Shown here piece after piece: positions 34,789 to 48,669 of a stretch of 64,000 bases of DNA. The translations under genes were made by a program, and so were the position numbers. The stretch is from Plotosus lineatus (lineage: Eukaryota; Chordata; Actinopteri; Siluriformes; Plotosidae), in the NCBI GenBank assembly GCA_024760905.1, contig CM045735.1, positions 34,086,749 to 34,150,748 on the forward strand, written 5' to 3'. Position 1 is the first letter of the stretch. Every line of letters starts with the position of its first letter. Under the pieces are notes generated by a model. That model was not told the origin of the DNA. It saw nothing but the letters and a program-made list of their open reading frames with translations, and searched no databases.

Positions 34789-37700
34789 GGAGCCAGACCT
34801 GGGGGAGGGGCTCAAAGGCTTCTGCCCATGGAGCCCAGTCGGCCCTAGCCCGAAGAGGAGACATGAGTCCACCTATGGGAGGGGCTATAGGGGTCGGGTG
34901 CAGTGTGAGTTGGATGGCAACCGAAGGCATGGGTTTTGTCGGACTGATCCTTGGCTCCTTCCCTGCCAGAGAGGTGACATTCCATGTCCCAAGGGTCAGA
35001 GTCAGAAGCCAAGGATCAGTCCGACAAAACCCATGCCTTCGGTTGCCACCTGTGGGAGGGGGTGATAGGGATCGGGTGCAGTGTGAGTTGGGTGGCATAA
35101 GGGCACTTGGCACCAGGACACCCTAGGCCGCAGTTCAATGATCGACTTTGTAGTCGTGTCACCAAACGTACAGCTGCATGTTCTGCACACTCGGATGAAG
35201 AGAGGAGCTGAGTTGTGAACTGATAGTGAGCTGTGAACCTGGTCAGTGAGCTCTGAGGGTGGGGGAAGCCACCCTCCACACCTGGCAGGCCCAAGCGTAT
35301 AGCTAGGAACTTATAGGAACGTTTGACGGAGCCTCCTGTGAGAGGGGCCTTTAACTCTCACCTCTGGCAGATCTCACATCGCAAAGGAGGCGGGTGACAT
35401 GGAATCCGAGTGGGTCACGTGTCATGCCTCCATTTCCGAGGTGGCATCCCATAGCTGTGATGATCCCATAGGTCATCGGTGCCTGTCATGCAGGTAATCC
35501 TGAACCCGGTGGTGGACAGCTGTGATGAAGGGAGCCATGCAGCTGAAAAACAAGGCCTATCGGGTCTTATTGGCCTGCGGCACTCCCGAGGCAGCAGACA
35601 GGTGCTGGCAGGCAAAACATGCTGCAGCCTGAACTGTCGCTGTTGCAAAATCTCTGGTGTGGGAAGAATTCAGTGAGGGCCTGGAAAGCGATTATCAGTT
35701 GGCCTCAAAAAGATTCTGGACCACCATCCAATGCCTCAGAAGGGGGAAGCAGTTCTCCATAAATACTATTTACAGTGGAAGTGGACAGCTGCTCTCCTCA
35801 ACTGAGGATGTTGTTGGAGGTGGAAGGAATACTTCAAGGACCTCAATCCCACCAACATGGTAACATGCATTGGTAACAACCAGGAGAAGGAAGAACCAGG
35901 GGCTTTGGGTGTGGGTCCACCCATCACTGCAGCTGAGGTCACTGAGGTAGTCAAAAAGCTCCTTGGTCGTTGGGCTCTGGGGATGGATGAGAGCCGCCCG
36001 GAATATCTCAGGTCTCTGGATGTTGTAGGACTGTCTTTGTTGACACGTGTCTGCAACACCATGTCATCGGGGGCCGTACCTCTAGATTGGCAAACTGGGG
36101 TGGTAGTCCTTCTTTTTAAAAAGGGGTGTGTTCCATGGTGTGTGTTCCAATTATCGTGGGATCACATTAATCAGCCTCCCCAGGAAAGTCTATGCAGGGG
36201 TGCTGGAGAGGAGGATTTGACCGATAGTTGAACCTCGGACTCAAGAGGAACAATGTGGTTTTTGTCCTGGCCCCGGCACTCTCAACCAACTCCATATGTT
36301 CTAGAGGATCCTGGATGGGGCACGGGAGTTTGCCCAATTTGTACAAATGTGGATTTAGAGAAGGCTTTCAACCGTGTCCCTCAGGCTATGTTATGGGGCG
36401 TGCTCCAGGAGTATGGTGTTCTGGATCCATTAATACGGACCATTCAGTTGCTGTATCACCAGAGCCAGAGTTTGGTCCGCATTAGTAACAACAGGTTGTA
36501 TTCGTTTCCGGTGAGAGTTGAAGTCCGCCAAGACTGTGCTTTTCACCTATTCTGTTCATAATTTTTATGGACAGAATTTCTAGGCAGCCAAGGTGTCGAG
36601 GAGTTCTGGTTTGGTTGCCATCGAATCTCATCTCTACTTTTTGTGGAGGACAACGTCATCTCGGGGTCTTGTTCACAAGTGAGGGACGGATGGAGCTTGA
36701 GATTGACAAGTGGATCGCTGCAGCCTCTTCTGTAAAACGGAGTCTGTACCGGTCTGTTGAGGTGAAGGAGGAGTTGAGACGCAAGGCAAAGCTCTCAATT
36801 TACCAGTCGATCTATGTTCCAACCCTCACCTATGGTCATAAGTTTTGGGTAGTGACCGAAAGAATAAGATCGCGGATACAAGCGGCTGAAATGAGCTTCC
36901 TTTGCTGTGTGATGGGGCTCTCCCTTAGAGTTAGGGTGAGAAGCTCAGCCATCCGGGAGGAGTTTGGAGTAGAAACACTGCGCCTCTGCATTGAGAGAAG
37001 CCAGGTGATGTGGCCACCCTTACGCTTCCCTGCTGTCATGTTTTGGGCATGTCCAACCGGGAAGAAACCCCGGAGTTGATCTAGAACACACTGGAGGGAT
37101 TATGTTTCTCGGCTGGTCTGGGAACGCCTTGGTGTCCCCCAGAAGAGCTGGAGAAAGTGGCTGGGGAGGGAGACGTCTGGACCTCATTGCTTACGCTGCT
37201 GCTTCCGCGACTTGACCCAGGATTAAGTGGGTGATGATGATGATGATGATGATATCCCACTCACTCATTTTCCGAACCACTTAGTCCCACTAGGGTCACA
37301 ACGCACAAACATAATCTTTCAAAATCACACCTAGGGTCAATTTAGACTGTGGGAGGAAACCAGTGTACCCAGTGGAATGTCATGAAAGCACGGGGACAAC
37401 ATGCAAACTGCTCATAGAAACGCTAGAGCATGGGAAAGTCTTATTGCAAGACTGACATGCTAACCTCTACACCACCAACCCATTATATTATTTATATTAT
37501 TTTTATTATAATGGTCTAAAATATTTTTCTTTTGGGCTCCAAACCACCACTACCAAAATTTCTACGATTTAATTTTGCTCTCTTAATTGATTCATTACTT
37601 GTTGACAGGGTTATCTATTATACCATGAGTTATCTAGATGTTATCATATACATGCTATCATGAATATAGTGGTCTGGACATGGTCAACAACCAGCAGCTG

Positions 37701-38382
37701 AGCCCTTCCCAAGAAACAAGAAGCCATAAAGTAGTGACAGGAACATCTCTCAAAACAAATATAAGTTGTAAGTTTGTCATATCATATCCTGTGACAGTCT
37801 TCTACTATAGTTCACAGAATGCTATATTTTGGCTGTATTATTGGAGGCTGCCACATAGTGTCACTATTGCTTTATTTACCATACAAGTCATGGATCACGT
37901 CTACTACTGCTACTGGTTTAAGACTGTACACCTATTAAAAACGAGCTATTCTCGTTCTGGCTGTTTTGTTCAATCAGAATAGCAAATAAATTCCACTGAC
38001 ATATGACAAATGCAGTGTCCAAATATTGACAGTGAAACAAAGGAAATGTAATGAATGAAGCAGATATAATAGTGCTGGGCAGGTTGACGGGCGATAAAGA
38101 AATTAACTGACCTCTCGCATGAGGATCTGAGCTCTCTGTATGAACACGGAAGGGCTGGATATATCGAATCTCTGTTGCAGGCCATCCAGATTCAACTGCT
38201 CCATCTTCTCATAGCATCCCTGCATCTTCACAGGGTGGAAAGCCAACATGGACATCTTCTCCATGTGCTGAAGGAAGACAGGATGAACTAAATGAATCTC
38301 TAACTCTGGAGAGTCCTTAAATTCAGGCCAAAGAAACGTAGAAAAAAAGAAACTCCTGTCTTTATTGGACTTGACAAAGCCA

Positions 38383-38423
<41 letters not shown>

Positions 38424-38696
38424 AAAGGACAGGACAAAGGCTTTCTATTGAAACTCCATTTATCACTACAGATCTGTTTCGAGGGGTGGTGAAACCATCC
38501 CCTCTCTTCAGGTGATTACAGAAGAAATCTGTAATCTGTAATCACCTGAAGAGAGGGGATGGTTTCACCACCCCTCGAAACAGATCTGTAGTGATAAATG
38601 GAGTTTCAATAGAAAGCCTTTGTCCTGTCCTTTTGTTTATTTGCTCTACCAAAAAGTATTGAGCACTCTCCTACGGAAGGATCTACTCAGAAAATC

Positions 38697-38767
<71 letters not shown>

Positions 38768-39481
38768 CACCTTATAACCTTGAAAGAAGGTCAAGCTAAC
38801 ACATATTCAATCCCACCCTCACCACAAATAAGATAGACCCATACACCAATGCTAAATCATTTCCTTCCAAAGTTATCACAATAACAAATCAGTGGATAGA
38901 ACAGATTTCTGTAGCTCTTGTTCCGCCCACTATAGTAACAGTTATAATGTTACATTTTTTAAGTTATGATGAAAGACCACCTGTAAACATATTACGGTCC
39001 CTGTAAACATATTGTTACTACAGAAACAGATAACATATCAGGATATACTATTTCATATTTATTCATAAATCTGTGATTTCTTGCACCTGGAACTATTTTC
39101 AGCGCCTCGGTTATAGAAAATCAAATGAACAACTTCCGACCAATCAGAACTCAAAAGTGCAACGATCTAACAGGATATGCAATATGCTTTTCTGATATAT
39201 TTTACACCACCTTAAGGTAATAGACATTATCATTAATTAAAAATATTTCCTCATTTCTGATTGGTGAAAAGCCATCAATTAATTCTTCGTATGGTATTCT
39301 TTTATGTGTTGATTTATTCCATCATTGATATTGGATTAATTGAGTCTCATATAGCCTTGCTTTCCCTCTTCCTCCCAGGGAAAGCTAGCCAGAAAACAAC
39401 TGTTCAAGACTTGAGGCAGGCTAACAAGTTGATAGTCAAGTAAAGTTTGTTGGGAGAAAGAATAAGTAAAATTATTGAACA

Positions 39482-39515
<34 letters not shown>

Positions 39516-40652
39516 AATAATAATAAAAAGGGAACGTCCTTAATATCAAATATTTTAATTGCATATTGTATTGCTTTTCGTGGAATTTGTCATAACATTG
39601 TAAAATAATATCAAATACAGTCGGCCTCCTGCTTACAAAATTAATCCGTTCCAGCAACCCTCTCGTAACGTGGGAGTTTCGTAAGTAGGGGGCGCATTTT
39701 ACATGTAAAACGCCTGATTCGTTCCAAGGCACCCAAGACTACCCCATAAACAATGTTCCCTGTAATTTTTCCTCTGTCTGGGCATACAGACAACCTCCCT
39801 GAGCACACTGAGGCCCACTGTGAGCAACATCACAACTGCTCGCTGTGGCCACACCCCAGTATCACACCTGGGATCATTGAAAGTTTCATGGCTTATTAAA
39901 CACAGTTTTATAGATGACATCATTTTCCTCCCTGAATTTGAAATATATGACAAGCATTTTGTGTCTTGTCATGTCTGGCTCTCATCTACTATCAGGGTGT
40001 GCCAGGGTGCATTTTTAACCTCACACATAGTCTTATTCTGCACTCTCTCATTAATTCACAAATTGAAAGGTATAGTTTTTGCTTCGTCAGCTTTCTGCTG
40101 TACTCACAGACTTTGCGCAGTTCCTTTTTTACTTTGGTTTGGGGAGTCGACATAAAATATTCCCTGGCCGCTCGTTTCGTCATGATAACGGGGTTAGCAT
40201 TAGCATCACTTCACTCAGCAGCACTGTTATTATTGTTATGGAGCGTGTATGAGCGCAGCACGTGACGGTGCCGTGATTGCCTGCGTAGCGTGATTGCATC
40301 GCATCGTGTGATTGGCTGAACACCTGTCACTCACTAAAAGTTCTATACCGTGTATGCAATTAATCTTCAGCGCGTTCACTGCGCTGGATCAGTTTTCTTG
40401 TGCGCTGAGAGTGTTCGAGCGGTGCGCCATTGCGCAGTTGCGCAGCTTAGAGGGAACGTTGCCCATAAACCCTTTAAAAATGATAAAAGTACACCTTTTT
40501 TATATGAAATATGTGTTAAAAGTAAAAGAAACTTATTTATTAAACCATGTAAACGTTTTATTAACATATTAAACCATTTTATTAACATATTTATTAATTA
40601 AACCATTATTAAACATTTTTTATTAACACACACACACACACACCTGTCTCTA

Positions 40653-40687
<35 letters not shown>

Positions 40688-40930
40688 GACACAATACAGT
40701 ATGCATTAAATGTGTACTGTATGCAGATTAAATGTTTATTGTGGCGCTGCAGGCCACGCCCACAAGCAGGATGCCTGAGCATTTTAAGACGTGGAATTCA
40801 AAGCACATTCCCTGCTTGATAGATCGCAGGTCCAAACTCAACTTTAACTTGATTCCTTACGCGCCACATTTATTCAACATTTACTGATTTAAACAACTTA
40901 AAAAACTAAACCAAAAACTAAAGAGTTAAG

Positions 40931-40981
<51 letters not shown>

Positions 40982-43900
40982 ATAGTCACATTACATGAAG
41001 CTGAACCGAGTCACTTTATATGAAGCTTAAAACAGCCAGCAATGCTTACAATAAGTGAGGCACTCTGCCGAAAGTAGTTCATTTGCTTGTGCTTGAGACA
41101 AAGCACGGGTTATCCGGACTTTCAAGTGAGCAAGGGCGCCGTTGAATACTCGTTTAGTACTCAGCCTGCACTGATGTGAATCACCAGCAGAGTGGAGAGT
41201 TTTCTTTCTTTTATGGATTTGGTTTTTCATTAATTTTACAACTCTCTCTGCTTAACCGAGTATGCATGGTAGATTGAATTAACTATCTGCTCGGATCGGC
41301 GCAATCTTGGGAAAACCGCAAATTCCAGCATATGCCGGAAATCTTGCACCCATACGAGGAGGCTTACGCTTCTGACCAACCATATTTCCTTAGGGTTACA
41401 AAAGTCCGCAAAACAATGTAAACACAAAGATCACAGAGACAACATCTTAACCCAACGCAGTGAACTGGGAAGAAGCAAGGACACGTTTGTAAATAATGGA
41501 CACAGCGTCATCACCTCATTGCGTCATTATGTCAGTGTACTACGTAGGTACATCTCGTACTACAGAGAGCACACTAAACTTAAAATTTCACAATTAAAAA
41601 AAAAAAAAAGCAAATGTAAAATCGAAAAAACGTAAAACAAATGAACGTAAGTTGGGGAGCGTAATACAACAATTAAACAGTAATGCCGGCCATGTCTCTC
41701 ACTGTCTATGGTGAAAGGCATGTAAAAGAACCATTGCTGACTTTCGTCAAGAGTAGGCTGCAACGCCGTCAGCATGTTTCCACCCTGCGATGGCCTGGCA
41801 AGCTGTCCAGGGTGTACCTGCCCTTGGCCGGAGTTGGCTGGGATGGTCAACCTCCCCACAAGCCTAATTAGGATTAAGCGGCTACAGAAAATGAACTGAT
41901 GAACTGAACATTGCTAAACAATTATCTTTATGTTCCATCTCTGGTAATTTTCATTAATATCCACTTCATTGTTAAGTATACAGTTCCTGCTCTGCCATTT
42001 GCTGTCCTTACCTTCCCGAATGCCTCTTTGCTCCCGTCATTGGTGGTGTTCTTGCTGACTTCCTCCAGCTCACTGGACAGAACCTCTCTGACCTCTGCGA
42101 AACCTCGACTCACCGGTCCCATCAGTTCTTCCAGGATGGAGCTGATGTAGGGCTGCACGTTGTTCTTAAGCACCTGCTCAGCCTGTGGACGGACCAGTGC
42201 TGCACATGTGAACAAGAATGCAGCCATCAGGCCCAAGAGAATGATAATGAGGGTGGTATTCTCAAAACACACTGTTTATGCAGGTCTCATTGATATCAAG
42301 ACTACATAATCTAATCACCCAAGCTATTCTAATACATTTTTATGTGAGGCTGACTATGGACGGACAGGATTCCACGACACAAAGAAAATGAAATAGTGTC
42401 ATGTAAGAGTTGTACAAGAAAATCAACGGCCTTCCAATACAGTAGTCTAAAATTCAATACAAAACAGGATTTTATAGAATTGTAGAATTAAAGTTGCAAT
42501 TCTTATTTTGAAAAATCTTACTTGATAACAAAAACTCAACAATTTTTTTATAAAACAATCTAACAAAAATAAATAAAAGAGAGTCATAAGTCTTCACAGA
42601 TTTAAAAAATTAAAGATTTTAATTTGTATGTATACCTACTGAATGAACAAACAAGTGTTACCATGGCCGTCTTGCAGATGCTAACTTTAGTATCTTACTA
42701 AACATCAACCAAGAAAATAATAACTATTAGAAGATCAAATTTGCCACATTTTCAGAAAACTTACCTTTAATATAATATGCGAATAAGCATAATATTCTTT
42801 TCTGATATACTGTGGTTAATAATTAATTTAAATTAATGTATTTTTTAATAGTTACAAACTAACAAAAGGCAGGTAAAGTGATTTATTTAATGTTCCACAA
42901 ATTGCATCAAGAAGGTTATATTTTACCTCCAGTTTATGCTTGTTAGCACGATTAAGAAAAAAATAAGTAAGGATTTTCATGTGTTTCAACCAGGGGTGAG
43001 GCTTTAGGCAATATAAACATGTCTGGAATGATCTGGAATAAATTCTGGATGTAGGTATTATTTAAAGTATTTTTAAACCTTGTGAGGCAGATTCTTGAAG
43101 TGTGCGTTTACATTGGGCCCAGTGGGGGGGTGCAGTGTACTTACTGTTACTGTTATAATTGTTTAAATAATTTTTTTAACATTTGTAAAACAAGGCTCCT
43201 GAGTGGGGCATCGTCAAAGTGACTATTAACTCAGAGATCGCAAGTTCAATTCCAGTTTAATGCCACAGCCATCCGTGGCTGGGAGTCCATAGGAGCTATT
43301 TGGCCAAGCTCTCACGGGAGGAGGGGATGGTATACACTCACTTCCATGTCACTCACAATGATCGCCAGCCAACCATGGGCATCTGTGAGCTCATATGTAC
43401 AAGGGGCAGATGGCGCTTTCCTTCCGAGTGTGTTAGACCGCCCCCAAAAGTGCATCTGCTGCATTTCAAAAAGAGACGAATGGCTAGTATTGCATGTCAT
43501 AGAGGGGGCACCCCTCCATAGGGGCAGTGGTGGTCTAGTGGTATAGGGCGCTGGATCGCTGATCCAAAGGTTGGGGGTTCAAGTTCCCACTCTCCACAAG
43601 GTTGTCACTGTCCCCCCCAGTGCAGCTAACTGGGTTATCAAAGGCGGGCCATGTCTCTCACTGTCTATAGTGTGAGGCATGTAAACGAACCATTGCTGAC
43701 TTTTGTAAAGAGGAGGCTGCAAAGTCGTCAGCGTGTTTCTGTTCTTGCTAAAAGGGTTGTGACAGGAAGGGCATCCGACGTAAAAACCTCTGCCAAATCA
43801 AACGTGCGAATCAGATGATTTGCTGTGGCGACTCCCGAGTAAAAGGGAAAAAGCCGAAAGGAAGACAGACAGACAGAGGGGGCACCCCTCCATGGTCATG

Positions 43901-45011
43901 TGATAAGGAAGGCAATACCTGATGGGTGGGAATTGGATACGACAAAAAAATTAGGAAGAAAATGTGGTGAAAAAAATCAGAAGAAAACCCCAAAACAAAC
44001 AAAGAAAAAACCCATTGTAAAAGAAGATGATTTTTTGGAAGGGACATATTACATCTGGCACAGCAGGAGGTACTGTGTACTTTGCAAAAAGGTATGTGTG
44101 GATTTTTTTTTTTTGGAATCTCTAGATGGGACTTTAGACAAATTCTTTTTTGAAGGATTACTGAACATTACGAGACATTGGTTAACATTGGCATTTTTCA
44201 GATTTTTTTTTTTTTACATTTGGGTTCATATGTGAGATTTCTGCGCTTGGCAAAAATTAATGCTCTCTGAGTGCTCAATTTATGAATTACTGTATTGCAC
44301 TATTTTTAAAATGCTGTATGAAAAGCCACTCTATATACTGTGGTACATGTCATGTATCAAAAGAATGCTTTCAAGAACCATAATATCTTTGACCATGTCA
44401 CACACCTGTACCCATAGCACATTTTTTCATTCAGTTGCATTATACAATATCAAAAAGCACACCAGCAACAAAAATAAAACAGCTTTCACAAGCTCAAATG
44501 ACACAGATACTTCATTCACATACTGTGTTATAAACAACTGCATCTAGGTTTCAGTCCTAATGGTAAATGAACTCTGTTGCTGTCTGTGGAATGCTGTTCT
44601 ACCAGCACAGTGCCCTTACCAAGCCTTTTTTAGCAGCTAGTGAGCATTTTCTGCATGCAGTTTTAACTACTGTGTAATGGAGAGAAAGAGGAGGAAGAGA
44701 AGGTGGTTAAGAGAAAAGCAAAATGAAGAGAGATGGTGGAAAAGTACCTGAGAGATGAGGTCTGAGTCTTAAGACATTATTAAAAACAATGGATAAAGAA
44801 CTCAAGAATTACAACAGCAGCTTACAGAAATTTTGCTCTAAATTACTTAGTGTCCATATTAATTTTTTCTATTAAAGATCACATGTTAATCATAATGATC
44901 ATTTATTTAAATTTGAATTCCACGTCTTAAAATGCTCAGGCGTCCTGCTTTTGGGCGTGGCCCGCAGCGTCACAATAAACATTTAATGTGTATACAATAC
45001 TGTATTGTGTC

Positions 45012-45054
<43 letters not shown>

Positions 45055-47631
45055 GGTGTGTGTGTGTGTGGATGTTAATAAAAAATGTTTAATAATGGTT
45101 TAATTAATAAATATGTTAATAAAATGGTTCGATATGTTAATAATATGTTAATAATATGTTTAAATGGTTTAATAAATAATTTTCTTTTACTTTTAACACA
45201 TATTTCATACAAAATTGTACTTTTATCATTTTTAAAGGGTTTATGGGGTAGTCTTGGAAGCCTTGGAACGAATCAGGCGTTTTATGTGTAAAATGCGCCC
45301 CCTAATTCCGAAACTTCCGCGTTACGAAAAAGTCGCTGGAACGGATTAATTTCGTAAGTAGGGGTCTGACTGTAGTAGATGAACACTGGAACTAAGGTTT
45401 CATAAGGAAATGCGGATTTGTGTCATGATTTTTAGTTACCAAAAAGTCTTAATATGCTACAAATGCCCAAAATACTTAATATATTTATTAAATAGTCTTT
45501 TATCTTACAGATCAAAAAAGGCAGCGAGTTTGAGACTCAACATGAATGGATTGCAACATTAACTTTTCGAAATCTTTTAGGGCTGAACAGTTTTCATAGA
45601 TCAAGATCACATCAAAGATCCTCTAACAAACATAATGGATACACAAATTCATGTCCAGTATTCTACGGAAACCAAATTTCCATCTATATGAATGACTATT
45701 CAGGTTCATAAAAGACTAATTTCTTCCAAATAAATAGGACACTTCTCCTTTAAGGCAAAGACTTCGGGAATTCAAAAAAGTTTAGTTTAGTTTACAAAAA
45801 AGTAAAAAATGATTTCTAAATTTTCTCAGAACATATACAATCATCCAGGAAATGTTTGGTATCTTGGGCTGCTTCTGTAAAGATGCTCATAATCAGTAGT
45901 TTAGCATTATGTAAACCGTATGCCAAAACAACGACCTCACTAATGAAGGAAAAACATTGTTTGGCTGGATGGTACTTGAACTTGGAAAATTCAGAATTGA
46001 ATTATCAGCTGAAAAACTTCTAAACATACAAATACATAACGTTTGGTGCTAAATATGCACATAAAATCTCAAAGTGATATTTTATTCAGAAGAGAACCTA
46101 GAAAACATTCATTCATTCATTTTCTGAACCACTTAATCCTAATTAGGGTCATGGGGAGGCTGGCGCCCATCTCAGCCGACTCTGGGCAAAGGCAGAGAGT
46201 ACACCCTGGACAACTCTCCAGGCCATCGCAGGGCAGAAACATGCTGACGGCTATGCAACCTACTTTTCCCAGAAAACATCAAATGTTAAAAGTGAAGCAT
46301 AAAATAATAGCTTATTTTGAATTTGATGCCAGAAACACTTCTGAAAAAGTTGGAACGAGGCAACAAAAGCTGGTGATGTTAAAAAGAAACAGCTGGAGGA
46401 ATATGTTGCAAACAATATGGTTAGTTAACAACAGGTTAACAGCATCTGGGCAGAGAGTCACCAATCTGCAATAAAGTGTATCTATTGTACAAACAGTGAA
46501 ATAACTTCATAACATTCTTGCTCTATGTATGATTATCAATACAGTAGGTCCTTGACTATTCGCGGTTTTGCACTCGTGCCCCCGCATATTTACAGATTGC
46601 CGAGTAACTGTCACGTTATTCAAATTCAGCCAATGGCTGTTCTCCATCCTGCTGATTGGTTGAGATGATGTATACGCCCCTATTTTCTCATTCGCACACA
46701 AGTTGTCAATGTGCATTTTGTAGTGTGTTTTAATTACCAGTTAAGTTCTATGATGCCACTCAAATGCCGTGCATCTTCTCTGGCTAAGCGCCAGAAAAAG
46801 GTAATGACGTTGGATGTGTCTTCTGAAGAAATAGGACTTTCTCCTGAAGAAACGACAGTTTCCTCTGAAGTGCCTGAAGAGGAATAATCATCTGAACTGT
46901 TGTAAAGCACTGTAGTATTAAAGTCTTTTTCAATTATCATTCCAGTACAACACCTAAGTTAATGTTCAGAATGTTTGTGTGTGAGATTTTATGTACTGTG
47001 CTGTAGCATGTTTATCTTTTTGTTTTGTTTATCCAACTTATCACACTTCATGTACATTTATGCTCTTTTTGTTATGGTCTGTTTTTTGGGAGGACTTTGA
47101 TTTTGGCAGCTGTGCCTCCAACTCTCTGCTCCAGCTGAGGGGCGTGGCTGAGCTGCTCAAGTGGCTCATATCTGAATTCACTCTTCTTATCTACTCCCAA
47201 TAACACAAGCACGCTCACCGCTGAGTCAGCGGATTAACCCACATCAGGTCCCTGCTTCTTTGTATTCTCTAACCCTGTTTTCTGCCCGCTCTGGCTTAGG
47301 GGCGTGGCTGAGCTGGTTGGGCTGAATGCAGTTCACACCTGAATTCACTCCTCTCATCTACGCCCTATAAACACAAACCGCATGCTCACCTCTGCACCAG
47401 AGGATTGTCTCACATCACGTCCCTGTTTCACTGTATTCTCTCTGGCTCCTGGTTCCCAGTGCTTATTGTTATTTGTGTTGCTCTTCACCACCATTACCGT
47501 ACTTTAAGTGTGTGCGCTTTGCTTAAGTGCTTCCCCTTTGAATAATAAATCCACTCTGTGCCATCTCACATCCTCCTGCATTCTGGGTCAGGATGAAGGT
47601 TCATTCGGTCATTACGTCACACTTTTATGTT

Positions 47632-47688
<57 letters not shown>

Positions 47689-48617
47689 ATCCCTGCCACT
47701 TCGTGTTCCCTACTTCGCATACCTGCAATATCGTAGGTTTCCAATCGGGAAATTAAAAAATTAAAGATTATTCAAAATTCACGCACACTACAGCATTACA
47801 TGGACATTCAGCTAGACTACCCAACATGCTATGTTCTCCTGCTTGACTTGAGTGTTCCCTGATTGGCTGTGAATCCAGCAAACTGATTGGTCGAGATTAG
47901 ACAGCATAAAACACACGTTTCCTCCCTCATGAAACAATGACTTTTATTGAGCTCAGGGGAAGCACTGGGGTGAGGGAAAAATCGTGTTTACCACAGTGGT
48001 GAGGGAAAAACAAAAACCAAAATCACTGGGAGAGTATCAACACAGAAACTGGGCAAGTACGAAGATATTTATAGCGCGGTGATGGCTGAGTGAATTCAGG
48101 TGCGTTCTCTGGATTTCGCCTGCGAGAAAGAGCTACGCCCCTCACCAGCGCATGCAGTGTATGAGAAGAGAGAGAAAGAGAGTTAAATGCCGCCAACTAG
48201 CACAGACCATAACAGTTGTGAAAATGGAAAATGCCTTATCGTTGTGGATGATGGACTGCCATCAAAATAGTGCGAGTTTGGACACTAACATGATACCACA
48301 GCAAAGGCTCTGGAGGCGCCAGTGATTCTCCTTCATGACATGGCCGTGGATTTGTTATTTATAAGGTTTGTTATACAGTATTTATATATTTATTGTCATT
48401 ATAAGGTGTATAATTTATTTATATATTGGCGACTCCTGAGAAAGGAAAAAAGCCGAAAGAGAAGAAAAAGACATGTTGCCTGTATGACATTAACATAGCA
48501 CACTTTAAAATTAACTTCTATATAAATTTTATATAATAGATAGGTGAGTGGGTGTCCTTAAGAAGTGGCAGAAGTCATTTCACAGTTTTTCGCATTTATG
48601 GGGAGGGGGGGCGGGGC

Positions 48618-48669
<52 letters not shown>

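Larger units (their letters stand above)
34566..37252 (+). mobile_element. Rex3-type LINE (nearly full length, degenerate)
   Basis: It is a teleost Rex3 (RTE clade) element. A 20-mer at about 36089 (TGGCAAACTGGGGTGGTAGT) differs at two positions from the conserved Rex3 site TGGCAGACNGGGGTGGTGGT. The 3' end is a (GAT)n run at about 37230-37250. RT pieces read NVDLEKAFNRVPQAML, HLGVLFTSEGRMELEIDKW and RSRIQAAEMSFLCCVMGLSL. The endonuclease remnant is MIDFVVVSPNVQLHVL. Multiple stops and frameshifts occur. It lies in the niban2-like gene, in the intron upstream of the exon at 34215-34328, antisense to the gene. Confidence 0.85.
38421..38700. mobile_element. Penelope-like element fragment with inverted terminal segment
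   Basis: Two 101-bp arms, 38421-38521 and 38536-38636, are perfect reverse complements around a 14-nt spacer. They are followed by unique sequence to 38700 (ACGGAAGGATCTACTCAG) and an AT microsatellite. The arm and the following segment recur at 51263-51430 in reverse orientation, also beside AT repeats. Hammerhead motifs in the arms point to a Penelope-like retroelement. No RT or GIY-YIG coding sequence is seen here. Confidence 0.6.

Noticed and set aside
34698..35294. Overlapping proline- and glycine-rich frames on both strands
   Set aside because: Produced by the poly-C tract and the rearranged Rex3 5' region.
46734..46940. Possible small gene on the minus strand
   Set aside because: Ser/Glu-rich frame within a Tigger-like repeat region; no recognisable domain and no splice context.
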